Notes: generated by a model from the sequence alone, not told the origin. DNA of 64,000 nt from a beta proteobacterium MWH-UniP1 (GCA_036362785.1 CP143625.1:1117401-1181400); one strand, 5' to 3'. Positions 35,825 to 45,611 are shown, counted from the first letter of the stretch. Made by a program: numbers and translations.

Positions 35825-38518
35825 ATGCCGCACAACCTTCACAACACCCTGCAAGAGTTCAAAACCGCCTCTGGCAAAACAGGCAAGTTCTATAGCCTGC
35901 CCGCCCTGGAAAAGGCCGGCGTTGCAAATGTCTCGAAACTTCCTGTTTCGATTCGGATTGTTTTAGAAGCCGTGCTGCGCAACTGCGACGGCAAAAAAGT
36001 TACCGAAGAGCACGTGAAGCAGTTGGCCAACTGGGGCCCCACCGCACAGCGCGTGGATGAAATTCCATTTGTGGTGGCACGCGTTGTCTTGCAAGACTTT
36101 ACTGGTGTGCCGCTCTTGGCCGACTTAGCGGCCATGCGTAACGTGGCCGATGCCATGGGCAAGAACCCCAAAGTAATTGAGCCGCTCGTGCCTGTTGATC
36201 TGGTGGTGGACCACTCGGTCATGATCGATCACTTCGGCTCAAAAGACGCGCTTGATCTGAACATGAAACTGGAATTCCAGCGCAACGAAGAGCGCTATCA
36301 GTTTATGAAGTGGGGCATGCAGGCCTTTGACACATTCAAAGTCGTGCCCCCGGGAATCGGTATCGTTCACCAGGTCAACCTAGAGTACTTGGCACGCGGC
36401 GTGCACAACAAAGACGGCGTTTACTACCCCGACACACTCGTTGGTACCGACAGCCACACCACCATGATTAACGGCATTGGTGTGGTGGGCTGGGGCGTGG
36501 GCGGTATTGAGGCCGAAGCCGGCATGCTGGGCCAGCCCGTGTATTTCTTAACACCCGATGTGGTGGGTGTGAACTTAACGGGCAAGTTGCCCGAGGGCTG
36601 CACGGCAACGGATTTGGTGTTGACCATCACCGAGATGCTGCGCAAAGAAAAAGTGGTGGGCAAGTTTGTTGAGTTTTATGGTGAAGGCACCGCATCTCTT
36701 TCGCTGCCTGACCGTGCCACGATTGCCAACATGGCCCCCGAATACGGCGCCACCATGGGCTTTTTCCCGGTGGATGATGTCACCGTTGACTTCATGCGCG
36801 CGACCGGCCGCACCAACGACGAAGTGGAAGCGTTTGAGGCCTATTTCAAAGCACAGAATCTTTTCGGCATTCCCAAAGCAGGCGACATTCAGTACACCAA
36901 GTCAGTGTCGTTAGATCTCGGCACCATTAAGCCTTCCTTGGCTGGCCCCAAGCGCCCGCAAGACCGCATTGAGCTGACCAGCATGAAGAAGTCGTTTACC
37001 GAACTCTTCAGTAAGCCCGTTGCTGAAAACGGCTTCGCTCAGCCCGCCGCTTCGCTGAATAAGCGTGTCAAGGCCGGTGATGCAGAAATTGGTAACGGCG
37101 ATGTGCTGATTGCCGCGATCACGTCTTGCACCAACACATCGAACCCAGGCGTCTTGCTTGCTGCTGGTTTGTTGGCCAAGAAAGCCGTTGAAAAAGGCTT
37201 AACCGTTGCGCCACATATCAAGACATCGCTAGCCCCCGGTAGCCGCGTGGTGACCGAGTATCTGACCAAGGCAGGCCTGCTGCCCTATTTGGAGAAACTC
37301 GGCTTTGCTGTTGCCGCGTATGGCTGCACCACCTGTATTGGTAACGCCGGTGATCTGCGCCCAGAGTTCAATGATGCGATTGTGAAAGAAGACTTGGTCT
37401 GCGCCGCCGTGCTGTCGGGCAACCGTAACTTCGAAGCCCGTATTCACCCGAACCTGCGCGCAAACTTCTTGGCCTCCCCACCGCTGGTGGTGGCTTACGC
37501 CATTGCGGGTTCAGTGTTGAAAGACCTGGGCACCGAACCGGTTGGCCAGGGCAAAGACGGCCCCGTGTTCTTGAAAGACATCTGGCCCACCAGCCAAGAG
37601 ATCGCAGCGGTGATGGGCTATGCACGTGACCCACAGACTTTCCGCACGCTTTATGGTGATCTGACCAAAGATCACCACCTGTGGAACAACATCAAGGGCA
37701 CACAAGGTCAGGTCTATGACTGGCCCAAGTCGACTTATATTGCACGCCCGCCCTTCTTTGATGGCTTCTCCATGACACCCAAGGCCACGGGCTCGATTAG
37801 TGGTGCACGCCCATTGGCAATCCTTGGTGATTCGGTCACGACTGACCACATCTCGCCTGCTGGTTCCATTAAAGAGGCCTCCCCTGGTGGCAAGTACCTG
37901 ATGGACAACAAAGTCAGCAAGGCCGACTTCAATAGCTACGGCTCACGCCGTGGTAACCATGAAGTCATGATGCGCGGCACCTTTGCCAACGTGCGGATCA
38001 AGAACCTGATGATTCCGCCAAAAGCCGATGGCAGCCGTGAAGAAGGTGGTGTCACCGTGTATCAGCCCAGCGGCGAAAAGATGTTCATCTATGACGCTGC
38101 CATGGCTTATCAGAAAGCCAATGTGCCCACCATCGTGATTGGTGGCGAAGAGTACGGCACGGGTTCATCCCGTGACTGGGCTGCCAAGGGCACGCAGCTG
38201 TTGGGCGTGAAAGTCGTGGTGGCCCGCAGCTACGAGCGGATCCACCGCTCCAACTTGGTCGGCATGGGTGTGCTGCCCCTGCAGTTCAAGGGAACTGACA
38301 GCGCCCAGAGCCTAAAGCTGGATGGCTCTGAGACCTTTGATGTGGCGATTCCTGACAATCTGCATCCCCAGCAGGACTTAACGCTGGTGATCACCCGCAA
38401 AGACGGCAGCAAGCAAAACGTGACGGTGCTGTGCCGAATCGATACCCCAATCGAAGTCGACTATTACCGCCACGGTGGCATCCTGCCCTATGTGTTGCGG
38501 GAACTCATGGCGGCTTGA
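35825..38518 (+). CDS. acnA: Aconitate hydratase A
   Basis: 897 residues. It isomerises citrate to isocitrate. The [4Fe-4S] cysteines lie in [12 protein letters not shown] and [15 protein letters not shown]; the swivelling domain carries [16 protein letters not shown]. The length and motifs match AcnA/IRP-type rather than AcnB. A GGGAG site precedes the ATG. The copper cluster begins 14 bp downstream. Confidence 0.96.
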   Translation: MPHNLHNTLQEFKTASGKTGKFYSLPALEKAGVANVSKLPVSIRIVLEAVLRNCDGKKVTEEHVKQLANWGPTAQRVDEIPFVVARVVLQDFTGVPLLADLAAMRNVADAMGKNPKVIEPLVPVDLVVDHSVMIDHFGSKDALDLNMKLEFQRNEERYQFMKWGMQAFDTFKVVPPGIGIVHQVNLEYLARGVHNKDGVYYPDTLVGTDSHTTMINGIGVVGWGVGGIEAEAGMLGQPVYFLTPDVVGVNLTGKLPEGCTATDLVLTITEMLRKEKVVGKFVEFYGEGTASLSLPDRATIANMAPEYGATMGFFPVDDVTVDFMRATGRTNDEVEAFEAYFKAQNLFGIPKAGDIQYTKSVSLDLGTIKPSLAGPKRPQDRIELTSMKKSFTELFSKPVAENGFAQPAASLNKRVKAGDAEIGNGDVLIAAITSCTNTSNPGVLLAAGLLAKKAVEKGLTVAPHIKTSLAPGSRVVTEYLTKAGLLPYLEKLGFAVAAYGCTTCIGNAGDLRPEFNDAIVKEDLVCAAVLSGNRNFEARIHPNLRANFLASPPLVVAYAIAGSVLKDLGTEPVGQGKDGPVFLKDIWPTSQEIAAVMGYARDPQTFRTLYGDLTKDHHLWNNIKGTQGQVYDWPKSTYIARPPFFDGFSMTPKATGSISGARPLAILGDSVTTDHISPAGSIKEASPGGKYLMDNKVSKADFNSYGSRRGNHEVMMRGTFANVRIKNLMIPPKADGSREEGGVTVYQPSGEKMFIYDAAMAYQKANVPTIVIGGEEYGTGSSRDWAAKGTQLLGVKVVVARSYERIHRSNLVGMGVLPLQFKGTDSAQSLKLDGSETFDVAIPDNLHPQQDLTLVITRKDGSKQNVTVLCRIDTPIEVDYYRHGGILPYVLRELMAA

Positions 38519-38532
38519 GGCGACTAACCGGC

Positions 38533-39039
38533 ATGACTTGGACCACCACCTGGAAACGACTGCACCGCTTTTTTGCGGTGCTGGTCGTCCTGGCGCTGCC
38601 GCTGCAGGGCCAGGCGGTGGCGTCTATGTCGTGCCACACCATGCCGGCGGGGCTTGCAGCTACCCAGGCCATGTCGGCAGCAGACATGGGTCATTCGCAT
38701 CAGCAAACCGTGGTTCATCAGCATGACCATGTGGCGGGCCATCATCAGGTCAGCACGCCAGCATCAAATCCGCTCACACACGACTCGCATGTGACTACTT
38801 CGGCCCACTCACAGATCGTGGCCTTTGCCGCACCAACGGATCTCCCCAGCTCCCCAAGCGACATGATGAACGCTGAAAGCTGCGCACTTTGCGCGGCTGG
38901 ATGCTCGGTTGCCGCACCCCTGCCCACCGTTTACAAATCCGTTTCCCCTTCCCCATCTGATCGCCAACAGCCGGCATTACTGATCACATCGGCCTACACC
39001 GGTGTGGTGCTTGACGGCCTGCTTCGCCCGCCCCGATAA
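38533..39039 (+). CDS. His-rich DUF2946-like exported protein
   Basis: 168 residues from the ATG at 38533, 14 bp after acnA. The N-terminal hydrophobic helix (FFAVLVVLALPLQGQAVA) is probably a signal peptide. Next come a His/Met-rich stretch (CHTMPAG, MGHSHQQTVVHQHDHVAGHH) and a C-terminal CALCAAGCSVAAP with the closing Arg-Pro-Pro. This is the pattern of DUF2946-type proteins that sit in copper clusters. It probably binds copper in the periplasm (inference). The open frame extends upstream into acnA, but without support. Confidence 0.7.
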   Translation: MTWTTTWKRLHRFFAVLVVLALPLQGQAVASMSCHTMPAGLAATQAMSAADMGHSHQQTVVHQHDHVAGHHQVSTPASNPLTHDSHVTTSAHSQIVAFAAPTDLPSSPSDMMNAESCALCAAGCSVAAPLPTVYKSVSPSPSDRQQPALLITSAYTGVVLDGLLRPPR

Positions 39040-39060
39040 CCAACCCTGAAGTTTGAGTTC

Positions 39061-39083
39061 GTTCACCGTCTTATGCGGTGAAC
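39061..39083 (+). promoter_or_regulatory. Perfect inverted repeat upstream of the TolC-like gene
   Basis: GTTCACCG, 7-base spacer, CGGTGAAC, between the DUF2946-like stop codon and the TolC-like start. No T-run follows. It may be an operator or an mRNA stem; nothing else is evident in this 75-bp gap. Confidence 0.4.
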
Positions 39084-39114
39084 GTAGTTGTTCGTCTCAT
39101 TCTTGGAGTTTGTT

Positions 39115-40179
39115 ATGAAAAACATTTTTGCTGGGCTTTTAGCGATTGCACTCGCCCTGCCATTGGCTGCCGGCGCTCTGCCCGGCTACGATCAAAACGC
39201 AGACACCAAGCTCAACGATTGGTCTGCGGCTAATGAGCAAGTGCAAAAGGCTGGTGGGTGGAAGGCCTACGCAAAAGAAATAGCTGATGACCAAAAGGCA
39301 AAGCGTGGTGAAAGCAAACTGGGCAGCGCACCCACACTCACGCTGCAAGCAGCCATGGATCGGGCCATGGCACTTAACCCCGCACTCACCCAGACCCTGG
39401 CAACGATAAACGGCAAAGAGAGCAACTATCTGGCACTAAGCCCGCATCAGCGCGAGGCACTCTCACAGCGGGATCGGCTGTTGGCCAATGTGAAGCTGCG
39501 CTATTTCGCTGCGGTGGCCGCCCAAGAGCAGGCGAACTACAAAGAAACGATTAACGAGACGGCCGCAGTCGCTGCTGAACTCGCTCTAAGAATGCGAAAA
39601 GTGGGTAACCTGAATTTTGCCCATCAGGCCGAAGAGCAGCTCTCACACGCAAAGACTGCTGTTGCCTTCAACAATGCCAGACTAAAGGCGAGCGCGGCAA
39701 AAGACCAACTCGCGCAACACCTGGGGTTTGCGGGCCGGCAAGCTGAGTTCACACTGCCATCACGGCTTCCCGATCTGCCACAGCATTTTCCCGCGCCGTC
39801 TGACTTAACCCAGATCTTGTTATCAGAAGTTCACCCGACCGCGGGCGAAGCGTCTTCTTCGCCCGCCAGTCTGCGGGCACGCGGAGAAGCACGGCAGGCG
39901 CTGGCTTCTGCTGAAAACGCCTATCGCATTGCCAAGCATTATCGAGACGAGGTGTTGCCGCTACGCAAGAAACTATCCGAAGAAACTCTGCTGCGCTACA
40001 ACGGCATGTTGATTGGTGTGTTCGATCTCTTATCAGATGCAACACATCAAATCGAGGCCGTGGAGTCCTATCTAGAAGCGTTACATAGCTACTGGGTGGC
40101 GGATGCCAAATTAACTGTTGCGCTTGCCGAACTTAAAGAAGACGGCGCCCAATTCCGGAGATCTGCATGGACACGATAA
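39115..40179 (+). CDS. TolC-family outer-membrane efflux-like protein
   Basis: 354 residues. Signal peptide (MKNIFAGLLAIALALPLAAGA), then long Ala/Glu/Lys-rich helices typical of the TolC/OEP fold (RDRLLANVKLRYFAAVAAQEQ; YRDEVLPLRKKLSEETLLRYNGM). TolC proteins usually have about 420-480 residues, so this is short and one OEP repeat seems reduced. TTGGAG precedes the ATG at 39115. No RND or membrane-fusion partner lies beside it. It overlaps the oxidase gene by 13 bp. Confidence 0.8.
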   Translation: MKNIFAGLLAIALALPLAAGALPGYDQNADTKLNDWSAANEQVQKAGGWKAYAKEIADDQKAKRGESKLGSAPTLTLQAAMDRAMALNPALTQTLATINGKESNYLALSPHQREALSQRDRLLANVKLRYFAAVAAQEQANYKETINETAAVAAELALRMRKVGNLNFAHQAEEQLSHAKTAVAFNNARLKASAAKDQLAQHLGFAGRQAEFTLPSRLPDLPQHFPAPSDLTQILLSEVHPTAGEASSSPASLRARGEARQALASAENAYRIAKHYRDEVLPLRKKLSEETLLRYNGMLIGVFDLLSDATHQIEAVESYLEALHSYWVADAKLTVALAELKEDGAQFRRSAWTR

Positions 40180-41591
40180 ATCGCCGACGTTTTCTAACCG
40201 GTACCGCAGCTGTCTCGGCCACGGTTGCCGCCACTGCGGTGAGCAAGGTGGCCATGGCCGCACTGCCCGAACCCGTGATTCAAACCAGCGCTGCAACCCA
40301 GCCACCGCTTACGCCAGAAACCGGCCGGCCCTATAACCCAGTGGTCACACTCAACGGTTGGACCCTGCCCTGGCGGATGAATAACGGCGTCAAAGAATTT
40401 CATCTCATCGCCGAGCCGGTGGTGCGTGAAATGGCGCCTGGGTTTAAGGCGCACTTGTGGGGCTACAACGGTCAGTCCCCTGGCCCGACAATTGAAGTGG
40501 TGGAAGGCGACAAGGTGCGCATCTTTGTGACCAATCGATTGCCAGAACACACATCGATTCATTGGCATGGTCAGCGTCTGCCCAATGGGATGGATGGCGT
40601 AACCGGCTTAAACCAGCCCGGAATTCCCGCGGGCAAGACCTTTGTCTATGAATTCACCGCCCGCAGGCCGGGCACCTTTATGTATCACCCCCATGCGGAT
40701 GAAATGACCCAGATGGCCATGGGCATGATGGGATTTTGGGTCACCCACCCCAAAGGCAAACACCCGCTGATTGATCCAGTGGATCGAGATTTCTGCTTTT
40801 TGTTAAACGCCTATGATGTGGACCCTGGCAGCTACACACCCAAGACCATGACCATGTTGGATTTCAACATCTGGTCTTGGAATAGCCGTGTATTCCCAGG
40901 CATTGATTCGCTCAATGTCCGGCTCAATGACCGGGTGCGAATTCGAGTGGGCAATCTCACCATGACCAATCACCCCATTCATATCCACGGCCACGAATTC
41001 GTGGTGTCAGGCACCGATGGTGGACCAACGCCAAAAGCAAGCCGCTGGCCAGAAGTCACCACCGATATCGCCGTGGGCCAGATGCGTCAGCTGGAATTTG
41101 TTGCCGACGAAGAAGGCGATTGGGCCTTTCATTGCCACAAATCGCACCACACCATGAATGCCATGGGCCACGATGTGCCCAATCTTATCGGTGTGGACCA
41201 CACGGGGCTTGCCAAACGTATTGGCCGGCTTATCCCCGACTACATGGTGATGGGCGAGCGCGGCATGGCCGATATGGCCGAGATGGAAATGCCACTGCCA
41301 GAAAACACTGTGCCCATGATGACAGGCGAAGGCCCCTATGGCTCGGTGGAAATGGGCGGCATGTTTAGCGTGTTAAAGGTTCGCAAAGATCAGCCCAAGG
41401 GGGACTACCGTAACCCTGGCTGGTTTAAGCAGCCGCCCAACACACAGGCTTATGAATGGAAAGGCGCCCCTCTGCCCGCGACCCGATCCAATGCTGCAGG
41501 CAATAGTGCCATGCCAAGAGAGTCATCAAAAGAGGTTGAGGTGAAGATTCAAAAACCAAACCAAGGCAACAGCCAGGGGCACAACCACTGA
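40167..41591 (+). CDS. Tat-exported multicopper oxidase
   Basis: 474 residues. A Tat signal (NRRRFLTGTAAVSA) is followed by cupredoxin domains with all four copper motifs: HWHG at residue 132, HPHADE at 174, HPIHIHGHEF at 269 and HCHKSHHTMNAM at 322, where Cys323 and the Met are type 1 copper ligands. Only about 95 residues separate the second and third motifs, less than in three-domain CopA/CueO enzymes. A Met-rich tail (MADMAEMEMPLPENTVPMM) and a His-terminated end follow. It probably oxidises Cu(I) in the periplasm. It is cotranslated with the TolC-like gene. Confidence 0.9.
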   Translation: MDTINRRRFLTGTAAVSATVAATAVSKVAMAALPEPVIQTSAATQPPLTPETGRPYNPVVTLNGWTLPWRMNNGVKEFHLIAEPVVREMAPGFKAHLWGYNGQSPGPTIEVVEGDKVRIFVTNRLPEHTSIHWHGQRLPNGMDGVTGLNQPGIPAGKTFVYEFTARRPGTFMYHPHADEMTQMAMGMMGFWVTHPKGKHPLIDPVDRDFCFLLNAYDVDPGSYTPKTMTMLDFNIWSWNSRVFPGIDSLNVRLNDRVRIRVGNLTMTNHPIHIHGHEFVVSGTDGGPTPKASRWPEVTTDIAVGQMRQLEFVADEEGDWAFHCHKSHHTMNAMGHDVPNLIGVDHTGLAKRIGRLIPDYMVMGERGMADMAEMEMPLPENTVPMMTGEGPYGSVEMGGMFSVLKVRKDQPKGDYRNPGWFKQPPNTQAYEWKGAPLPATRSNAAGNSAMPRESSKEVEVKIQKPNQGNSQGHNH

Positions 41592-41678
41592 TGCCACAGC
41601 CATTGCTCACCAACTGGTGCCCAAACAACCTATCCATCACAGCACGACAGGAACACTATCTTGATTAAGGATCTAACA

Positions 41679-42179
41679 ATGCAACAAATCGCGATTGCAA
41701 TCGCTTTTTCACTCGGATCATTGGCATCTGCCTATGCACATGGCCCAAGCGAGCACAGCGCAAAAGGCCCAATGCAGGCGCATGCCCCGGTGGTCAAAGA
41801 GCAAAAAGACTGGGGCATTGCCGGTGATGCCAAATCGGTAAACCGAACCATACGCATCGACATGACCGACGACATGAAATTTACGCCCAATCGTTTGTCC
41901 ATAAAACTTAACGAAACGGTTCGTTTTCAAGTCGTGAACAAAGGCGGCAAGCTTCACGAGATGGTGATTGGCACCAAAAAAGAACTTGATGACCATGCGG
42001 AAATGATGAAGAAGTTTCCCAATATGCAGCATGATGAGCCCTATATGGCCCACGTGGACCCGGGCAAACGCGCGGATCTGGTCTGGCTTTTTAATCGCGA
42101 AGGAAACTTCGATTTTGCCTGCCTGATCCCTGGCCACTATCAGGCCGGCATGACTGGAATCATCACTGTTACCCAATGA
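41679..42179 (+). CDS. Periplasmic cupredoxin-domain protein
   Basis: 166 residues. Signal peptide to about residue 20 (ASAYA), a His-containing linker, then a plastocyanin/azurin-like domain. Its copper ligands are His in GKLHEMVIG, then Cys, His and Met in CLIPGHYQAGM. AAGGA lies 7 bases before the ATG at 41679. It probably carries copper or electrons for the oxidase next to it. Its end overlaps the open frame of the next gene by 4 bp. Confidence 0.87.
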   Translation: MQQIAIAIAFSLGSLASAYAHGPSEHSAKGPMQAHAPVVKEQKDWGIAGDAKSVNRTIRIDMTDDMKFTPNRLSIKLNETVRFQVVNKGGKLHEMVIGTKKELDDHAEMMKKFPNMQHDEPYMAHVDPGKRADLVWLFNREGNFDFACLIPGHYQAGMTGIITVTQ

Positions 42180-42196
42180 ACCCAACAGGAACCGCT

Positions 42197-42709
42197 ATGA
42201 AACAAATCAACACCACGCTTGAGTCACGCCGGCAGATCTTGCGCGGCATCTCTGCCCTTGCCGCCACACTTAGCCTTGCGCCCGCTGTATCACTGGCCCA
42301 GATGAGTAAGCCCATGGTTGAGGTCTGGAAATCCCCCACCTGCGGCTGCTGCAAAGACTGGATCAAACATTTGGAGGCCAACGGCTTTCAGGTCAAGGCT
42401 TATGATAAGGGCAACATCGCCATGCGGCGTGAACTCGGCATGCCAGAAAAATTTGGCTCCTGCCACACGGCAAAGGTCAACGGCTACGTGATCGAGGGCC
42501 ACGTGCCCGCCAAAGAGATTCATCGCTTGATTAAGGAAAAACCAAAAGCGCTTGGCCTATCGGTTCCCGAGATGCCTATTGGTACCCCCGGCATGGACGG
42601 GCCGGAATACGGCGGCCAGGTCGACCCGTATGAGGTGCTTTTGGTTCAGCGCAACGGCACGGCAACGGTCTACCAGGCGTACACCACGCAACGCGCCGGT
42701 AAGCGCTAA
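42197..42709 (+). CDS. DUF411 metal-binding protein
   Basis: 170 residues from the ATG at 42197, preceded by GGAA; an ATG at 42176 would add 7 residues. The N-terminus (ESRRQILRGISALAAT) looks like a Tat or Sec signal. The DUF411 core holds SPTCGCCKDWIKHLEANGF and GSCHTAKVNGYVIEGHVPA. Members often occur in copper and silver resistance clusters; the biochemical role is not settled. Confidence 0.88.
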   Translation: MKQINTTLESRRQILRGISALAATLSLAPAVSLAQMSKPMVEVWKSPTCGCCKDWIKHLEANGFQVKAYDKGNIAMRRELGMPEKFGSCHTAKVNGYVIEGHVPAKEIHRLIKEKPKALGLSVPEMPIGTPGMDGPEYGGQVDPYEVLLVQRNGTATVYQAYTTQRAGKR

Positions 42710-42724
42710 ATGGGAGTTTGGAAA

Positions 42725-43039
42725 ATGTCTCACCACCAAAATCTTTTGCGCGGAAAATTCTTGCCCGTGATGCTCACCGGCCTGCTGACCATGGCCACGG
42801 CTTCTCAGGCTTATGCTCAGTGGGCCAGCGGTGAGATTCGCCGGGTCGACCCCGACAATCTTCGGCTCACCATCAAGCACGGTGAAATCAAATCGCTCGA
42901 CATGCCGCCCATGACCATGGTCTTTCATGTCAAAAATCGTGCCGTGCTAGGGGACTTCAAAGCCCAGGACAAAATCGAGTTTCAAGCCACGGCCGAGGGA
43001 ACAAAATATTTTGTAACCGAGATCCGCAGAGCCCCCTAG
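42725..43039 (+). CDS. CusF-like periplasmic copper-binding protein
   Basis: 104 residues from the ATG at 42725 (GGGAG 8 bases upstream). A signal peptide ends near AYA. The CusF/CusX beta-barrel domain carries SLDMPPMTMVFHV, with the Met ligands, and HGEIKSL. CusF normally hands Cu(I)/Ag(I) to a CusCBA pump, but none is seen here. It overlaps the DMT transporter gene by 4 bp, tail to tail. Confidence 0.88.
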   Translation: MSHHQNLLRGKFLPVMLTGLLTMATASQAYAQWASGEIRRVDPDNLRLTIKHGEIKSLDMPPMTMVFHVKNRAVLGDFKAQDKIEFQATAEGTKYFVTEIRRAP

Positions 43040-43959
43040 TCCGCTTCCACCAGTTCTGGTCGGCCTGGCGATTTGTTAATGGTTAAAAGAATCGCCATGC
43101 TGACCAACACAATGGCCATACCCACCAGCTGAATCAGACCAATTTGCTCGTTTAAGAAATACCAGCCCAAAAATACGGTAGCTATTGGCCCCGCCACACT
43201 GGCCTGCGCGGTTAGGCCTGAGCCCACTCGGTTCACGGCCACCATGATCATCAGCATGGGAACAAAGGTACACAGGCTGCCATTGAGTAGGCTGTAAAAA
43301 TACACCTGTCCCGGCTGAACAAAAATCCCATGTGGGTTCGTGATCAGCACTTGAATCACCGCAAAGACAGTTGACGAGCCGCTGGCCAAGGCCACCAGCC
43401 GAATACTGCCGATCCGCTTGACCAGCTCCCCGGCGTAAATCAGGTAAATGGCGTAGCTCACTGCGCCAAGTAAGACCAAGGTACTGCCCAAGATGACTTG
43501 CTGCCCTTCCAGCTGAACATCATGGGCGAATACCAAAATCACCCCGACATAGGCCACCAGCATGGCAATCCATTGCCGACCATAGATTTTCTTTTTCAAA
43601 ATAATGGCCGAGATCACCAACACAAAGGCTGGGGTGAGATACAAAATAATTCGCTCTAAGCCAACCGAGATGTACTGCAGGCCAAGAAAGTCCAGGTAGC
43701 TGGACACGTAGTAGCCAATGAAGCCCAACATCACGGCTTGTGCAATATCTTTGCGACTCATGGGCTGCGGATTCTTGGTCCGCTTATTCCACCAGACGGC
43801 GACCCAGAAAAACGGCAGAGAAAAAAGCATGCGCAAGGCCAGAACGGTCTCAGTGTCCGCCTGGTACTGATAACTTAGCTTAATCAGAATCGCCTTGGCG
43901 GAAAAGAGAATCGCACCAAGAGCGGCAAAAAGGATTGCGCCGGTAAAGCCCTGAGTCAT
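43036..43959 (-). CDS. EamA/DMT-family transporter
   Basis: 307 residues from the ATG at 43959 (MTQGFTGAILFAALGAIL), with ten predicted membrane helices in two EamA halves (GYYVSSYLDFLGLQYISVG; GPIATVFLGWYFLNEQIG). The frame extends to an ATG at 44064, but the extra residues are hydrophilic and Pro-rich. The substrate cannot be told from the sequence. Confidence 0.88.
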   Translation of the reverse strand: MTQGFTGAILFAALGAILFSAKAILIKLSYQYQADTETVLALRMLFSLPFFWVAVWWNKRTKNPQPMSRKDIAQAVMLGFIGYYVSSYLDFLGLQYISVGLERIILYLTPAFVLVISAIILKKKIYGRQWIAMLVAYVGVILVFAHDVQLEGQQVILGSTLVLLGAVSYAIYLIYAGELVKRIGSIRLVALASGSSTVFAVIQVLITNPHGIFVQPGQVYFYSLLNGSLCTFVPMLMIMVAVNRVGSGLTAQASVAGPIATVFLGWYFLNEQIGLIQLVGMAIVLVSMAILLTINKSPGRPELVEAD

Positions 43960-44136
43960 AAACACACTAAAAAGGGATAAGTCGACATCATACCGGCTCG
44001 GTTCTCGGCTGCTTTGGACCCCACACCCCATATCTTGTGGAGCGGCAGGCGGGTGTAACCGCAAAGATGTATCGAACTAGCCGGGCCGCCTAGACGGTAA
44101 AATGGCAGCCAAAGATTGTTTACCCAAAGGTTTCCC

Positions 44137-45306
44137 ATGAAAAAGTCACCCTCTTCCCGCCGTGGCCGCGCCTCCCGCGAGGCAAACGCACTTGTCGAGT
44201 TCGCCGAGGGTCTAGCCCAGTCCGGAAGCCGCGCCGAAGACCACTTCTGGGAGTTTCGGCTGGAAAAGGAAATCGAGGGCCTGCTCAAAGATGGCGACGA
44301 AGGGTCGCTTAATGCGGGTTTAGATCGCTTGGCCGACCGGGAGTCGCGAGCCTATGAAGAGCTGGCCGATGCGATCGAGGGCCGCGTTGAACACGAAGTC
44401 ACTCCAACGTCAGACGGTGACCGGGATGTGCTGTTGTTTGCCGCACCCGTGCTGGCCTGGTCCCGCATGCCCCTGCCGACCCGCCCAATTCCAGCGGCAA
44501 CGGTGAAGGCTTTCACCCAGGCGCTGTCCGATGTGGTGTTCGTACCCGATGCCGATCTGGCGATTGCGAATTATTTTTACTCGCCAGATCAACTACCCGA
44601 GACATTTTGTGACACCGCTGAATTCCGGCAGACCCTCACCAAAAGCTTAAAAGACGGTGTACTGAAAATCGACCCAAGCACATTAAAAGAAACAGCCCAG
44701 TTTCTGGCGGATCAGCGCTATGTGATTGGGGTGGTCTCGGTACCACGGGGTGAACCCATTTTTCGCTGGCAGTCTGGGGATGCACCCCGCGAACAGGTGC
44801 TAAAGACCTGGATCGAAAAGAGCCAAGATACGCTCACACCACTCATGCCCGCCTGCGCCTTTGAGCCCATGCTTCCCCGCGCCTATTACGTGGCTTGCCG
44901 TGATGCAGACCGCTCAGCACGGCCATTTTCCATTCGCGCATCGGTTGCCTTCTTGGCCACATCACTCAGCATCGCGCCAAATGCTCTGACCGCAATTGTT
45001 GGCGGCTGCTATAACCGTCAGCTAGAAGAGTTTCGGATTGGTTTTGCGGTGGGCGAAGAAGAGGAAGTCATTCATGGCGTGGTCTGGCCGCTACTTGGCG
45101 CCGAAGACGAAATGAGCGATGTTGCGGAAGACATTGAAGCTACGTTAAAAGAGGCAGGTATTCAGCGCATTGTCATGCTGCGCCAGCGGCTTCCCATGGA
45201 ATACTGTGACGACTGTGGCGCCCCACTCTATCCGAACAGTGACGGAGAGATGGTACATGCTGAGCTACCCGATATCGCCGAGCAGCCCAGCCAGCATTTG
45301 CATTGA
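44137..45306 (+). CDS. DUF2863-family protein
   Basis: 389 residues. A soluble protein with a basic N-terminus (KKSPSSRRGRASREA), conserved mid-protein segments and a Cys pair near the C-terminus (YCDDCGAPLYPN) that resembles half of a zinc ribbon. I recognise it as DUF2863, seen mainly in betaproteobacteria; function unknown. The ATG at 44137 has AAAGG upstream. It stands alone, divergent from the transporter. Confidence 0.8.
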   Translation: MKKSPSSRRGRASREANALVEFAEGLAQSGSRAEDHFWEFRLEKEIEGLLKDGDEGSLNAGLDRLADRESRAYEELADAIEGRVEHEVTPTSDGDRDVLLFAAPVLAWSRMPLPTRPIPAATVKAFTQALSDVVFVPDADLAIANYFYSPDQLPETFCDTAEFRQTLTKSLKDGVLKIDPSTLKETAQFLADQRYVIGVVSVPRGEPIFRWQSGDAPREQVLKTWIEKSQDTLTPLMPACAFEPMLPRAYYVACRDADRSARPFSIRASVAFLATSLSIAPNALTAIVGGCYNRQLEEFRIGFAVGEEEEVIHGVVWPLLGAEDEMSDVAEDIEATLKEAGIQRIVMLRQRLPMEYCDDCGAPLYPNSDGEMVHAELPDIAEQPSQHLH

Positions 45307-45353
45307 TCCCATTCGTTCCGAAGTGCGCTGATTTCGCTATAGGCCTTTACAAC

Positions 45354-45611
45354 CTAGTTCCACTGCCAGTCTGTCTCATCATCAAGCCTCAGCCTATCCC
45401 ACTCCCGGGCTTCTGACTCAGAGGAAGCTGACCCAGCAGGAGCATTCTTAAACCAATCTTTTCGCAGCTCCTTCGCGGCTTCCAGGATGATCTGGCGCCC
45501 ACTAACTCGAATCTCAAGTTCAGTGTGAGCGCCAATCGCCTTCAACACGCTTTCCGGGAGGAGGATTCCCTTTGAATTTCCGATCTGACAAATTGTCGTT
45601 TTCATGCGCAT
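45354..45611 (-). CDS. Lone AbrB/MazE-type protein
   Basis: 85 residues. The SpoVT/AbrB swapped-hairpin domain is clear (ICQIGNSKGILLPESVLKAIG, residues about 8-28). The acidic, Trp-rich tail (EWDRLRLDDETDWQWN) resembles the toxin-binding end of MazE antitoxins. No MazF/PemK gene follows: only 47 bp remain before the convergent DUF2863 gene. A second ATG lies 2 codons in. It is either an orphan antitoxin or a free-standing regulator. Confidence 0.82.
   Translation of the reverse strand: MRMKTTICQIGNSKGILLPESVLKAIGAHTELEIRVSGRQIILEAAKELRKDWFKNAPAGSASSESEAREWDRLRLDDETDWQWN

Noticed and set aside
43960-44064. Longer N-terminus of the DMT transporter
   Set aside because: The extra residues are hydrophilic and Pro-rich, unlike the family, and the ATG at 43959 begins directly before the first helix.
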